Assembly (NCBI RefSeq): GCF_900115665.1
Contig: NZ_FOXH01000011.1
Coordinates: 93,467 to 157,466, forward strand
Direction: 5' to 3'
DNA length: 64,000 bases
Origin: Pseudarcicella hirudinis
GTDB lineage: Bacteria; Bacteroidota; Bacteroidia; Cytophagales; Spirosomataceae
This document shows positions 63,505 to 64,000 of the stretch, one piece after another (within the stretch, counting starts at the first letter, position 1; every line of letters starts with the position of its first letter). A program made the translations under genes and the position numbers. The notes beneath the pieces are model-generated. The model had not been told where the DNA came from. It saw only the letters and a list, made by a program, of their open reading frames with translations, and did not search any database.

Positions 63505-64000
63505 TTACTTCAGCGTCGCAACTATTTTTTTAACAAACTCATTGCGGTTGAAATGATCTTCATTCGGCGTGCATCCAAGCCGAACGACCACTAATTCTTG
63601 AGAAGGTATCACCGTAACAGATTGTCCTTCAAAACCTAAAGCCATAAAAGCATCTTGCGGAAAGCTCTTATCTTTATGTTCGATCCAAAACTGAGCTGCA
63701 TATTTGCCATCGGAATGAGCCGTTTCTGAAGCAGAATATTTCACCCAGCCTTCCGGCAAAATTCTTTCGCCATTCCAGACACCATCCTGCAAATATAACT
63801 GCCCGAATTTCGCCCAGTCTCTGGCTGTAGCAAACATAAATGAAGAACCAACGTAGGTTCCGGAAGCATCGGGTTCTAAAACGGCACTTTTCATCCCTAA
63901 TTTTCTAAAAAGACGCAAATGCGGAAATGCCAGGTAATCTGTATGTTTAGGGAATTGTCTTCTGATTATTTCCTGCAGAATATTCGTAGTACCACTTGAA
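63505..64000 (-). CDS. Beta-lactamase-family (class C/esterase-type) serine hydrolase, 5' end outside window
   Basis: C-terminal 164 residues of a protein whose frame stays open to the right edge. Visible: the SSGTTNIL segment at the edge (the Y-S/A-N region of the beta-lactamase/D,D-peptidase fold), FRKLGMKSAVLEPDASGTYVGSS, FATARDWAKFGQLYLQDGVWNGERILPEGWV, GFEGQSVTVIPSQELVVVRLG. The catalytic Ser-x-x-Lys lies beyond the window. Such proteins are esterases, peptidases or penicillin-recognising enzymes; substrate not assignable. Convergent with the last VCBS gene. Confidence 0.88.
   Translation of the reverse strand, partial: SSGTTNILQEIIRRQFPKHTDYLAFPHLRLFRKLGMKSAVLEPDASGTYVGSSFMFATARDWAKFGQLYLQDGVWNGERILPEGWVKYSASETAHSDGKYAAQFWIEHKDKSFPQDAFMALGFEGQSVTVIPSQELVVVRLGCTPNEDHFNRNEFVKKIVATLK

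Overview
The window is chromosomal DNA of a Gram-negative Bacteroidota, most likely an environmental Cytophagales-type bacterium. The grounds are several SusC/SusD outer-membrane pairs, FecI-type sigma/FecR regulators, lipoproteins with VCBS/ASPIC-UnbV repeats, a type IX secretion (T9SS) C-terminal sorting tail, AT-rich spacers, and promoters matching the Bacteroidota -7 box TAnnTTTG rather than the sigma70 consensus. I cannot name the genus. I saw no rRNA, tRNA, CRISPR array, insertion sequence or phage gene.

Layout. (1) 1-4.06 kb: ECF sigma, FecR anti-sigma and a SusC receptor cut by the left edge. (2) 4.3-7.4 kb: HD hydrolase, esterase, arginyltransferase-like protein. (3) 7.5-17.0 kb: a nutrient-uptake locus, FecR > SusC > SusD > glycerophosphodiesterase > secreted metallo-beta-lactamase-fold protein, with its likely sigma factor at the far end in convergent orientation. 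(4) 17.3-32.3 kb: a signalling and exopolysaccharide block with two hybrid histidine kinases, a FIST sensor plus a third hybrid kinase, a free HPt protein translationally coupled to a glycosyltransferase, a membrane GT2, a SPOR protein, and a single-domain receiver next to an initiating sugar transferase that carries a degenerate receiver. (5) 33.4-45 kb: mostly housekeeping genes (orphan barstar, T9SS phosphoesterase, S9 peptidase, LacI regulator, FolB, DivIVA-domain protein, WD40 protein, phosphopantetheinyl transferase, SirB1-type protein). (6) 45-48.1 kb: nucleotide-sugar genes galE, rfbB, rfbA. (7) 48.7-63.5 kb: a SusC/SusD pair followed by three paralogous ~1100-residue VCBS lipoproteins, then a serine hydrolase cut by the right edge.

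How the parts work together. Locus 3 looks like an uptake system for phosphodiester-containing substrates. Block 4 resembles the NosP (FIST)-NahK-HPt nitric-oxide/biofilm relay of Proteobacteria, here beside polysaccharide genes, and the receiver-fused sugar transferase is a plausible output. Locus 7 looks like a highly expressed SusCD transporter with accessory surface lipoproteins.

Most notable in the non-coding DNA: both FecR-linked susC genes have, on the opposite strand, a -7 box overlapping the susC start codon and an intrinsic terminator 100-130 nt further on. This predicts antisense small RNAs across the susC leaders. A 59-bp near-identical repeat containing a terminator hairpin flanks the metallo-beta-lactamase-fold gene.
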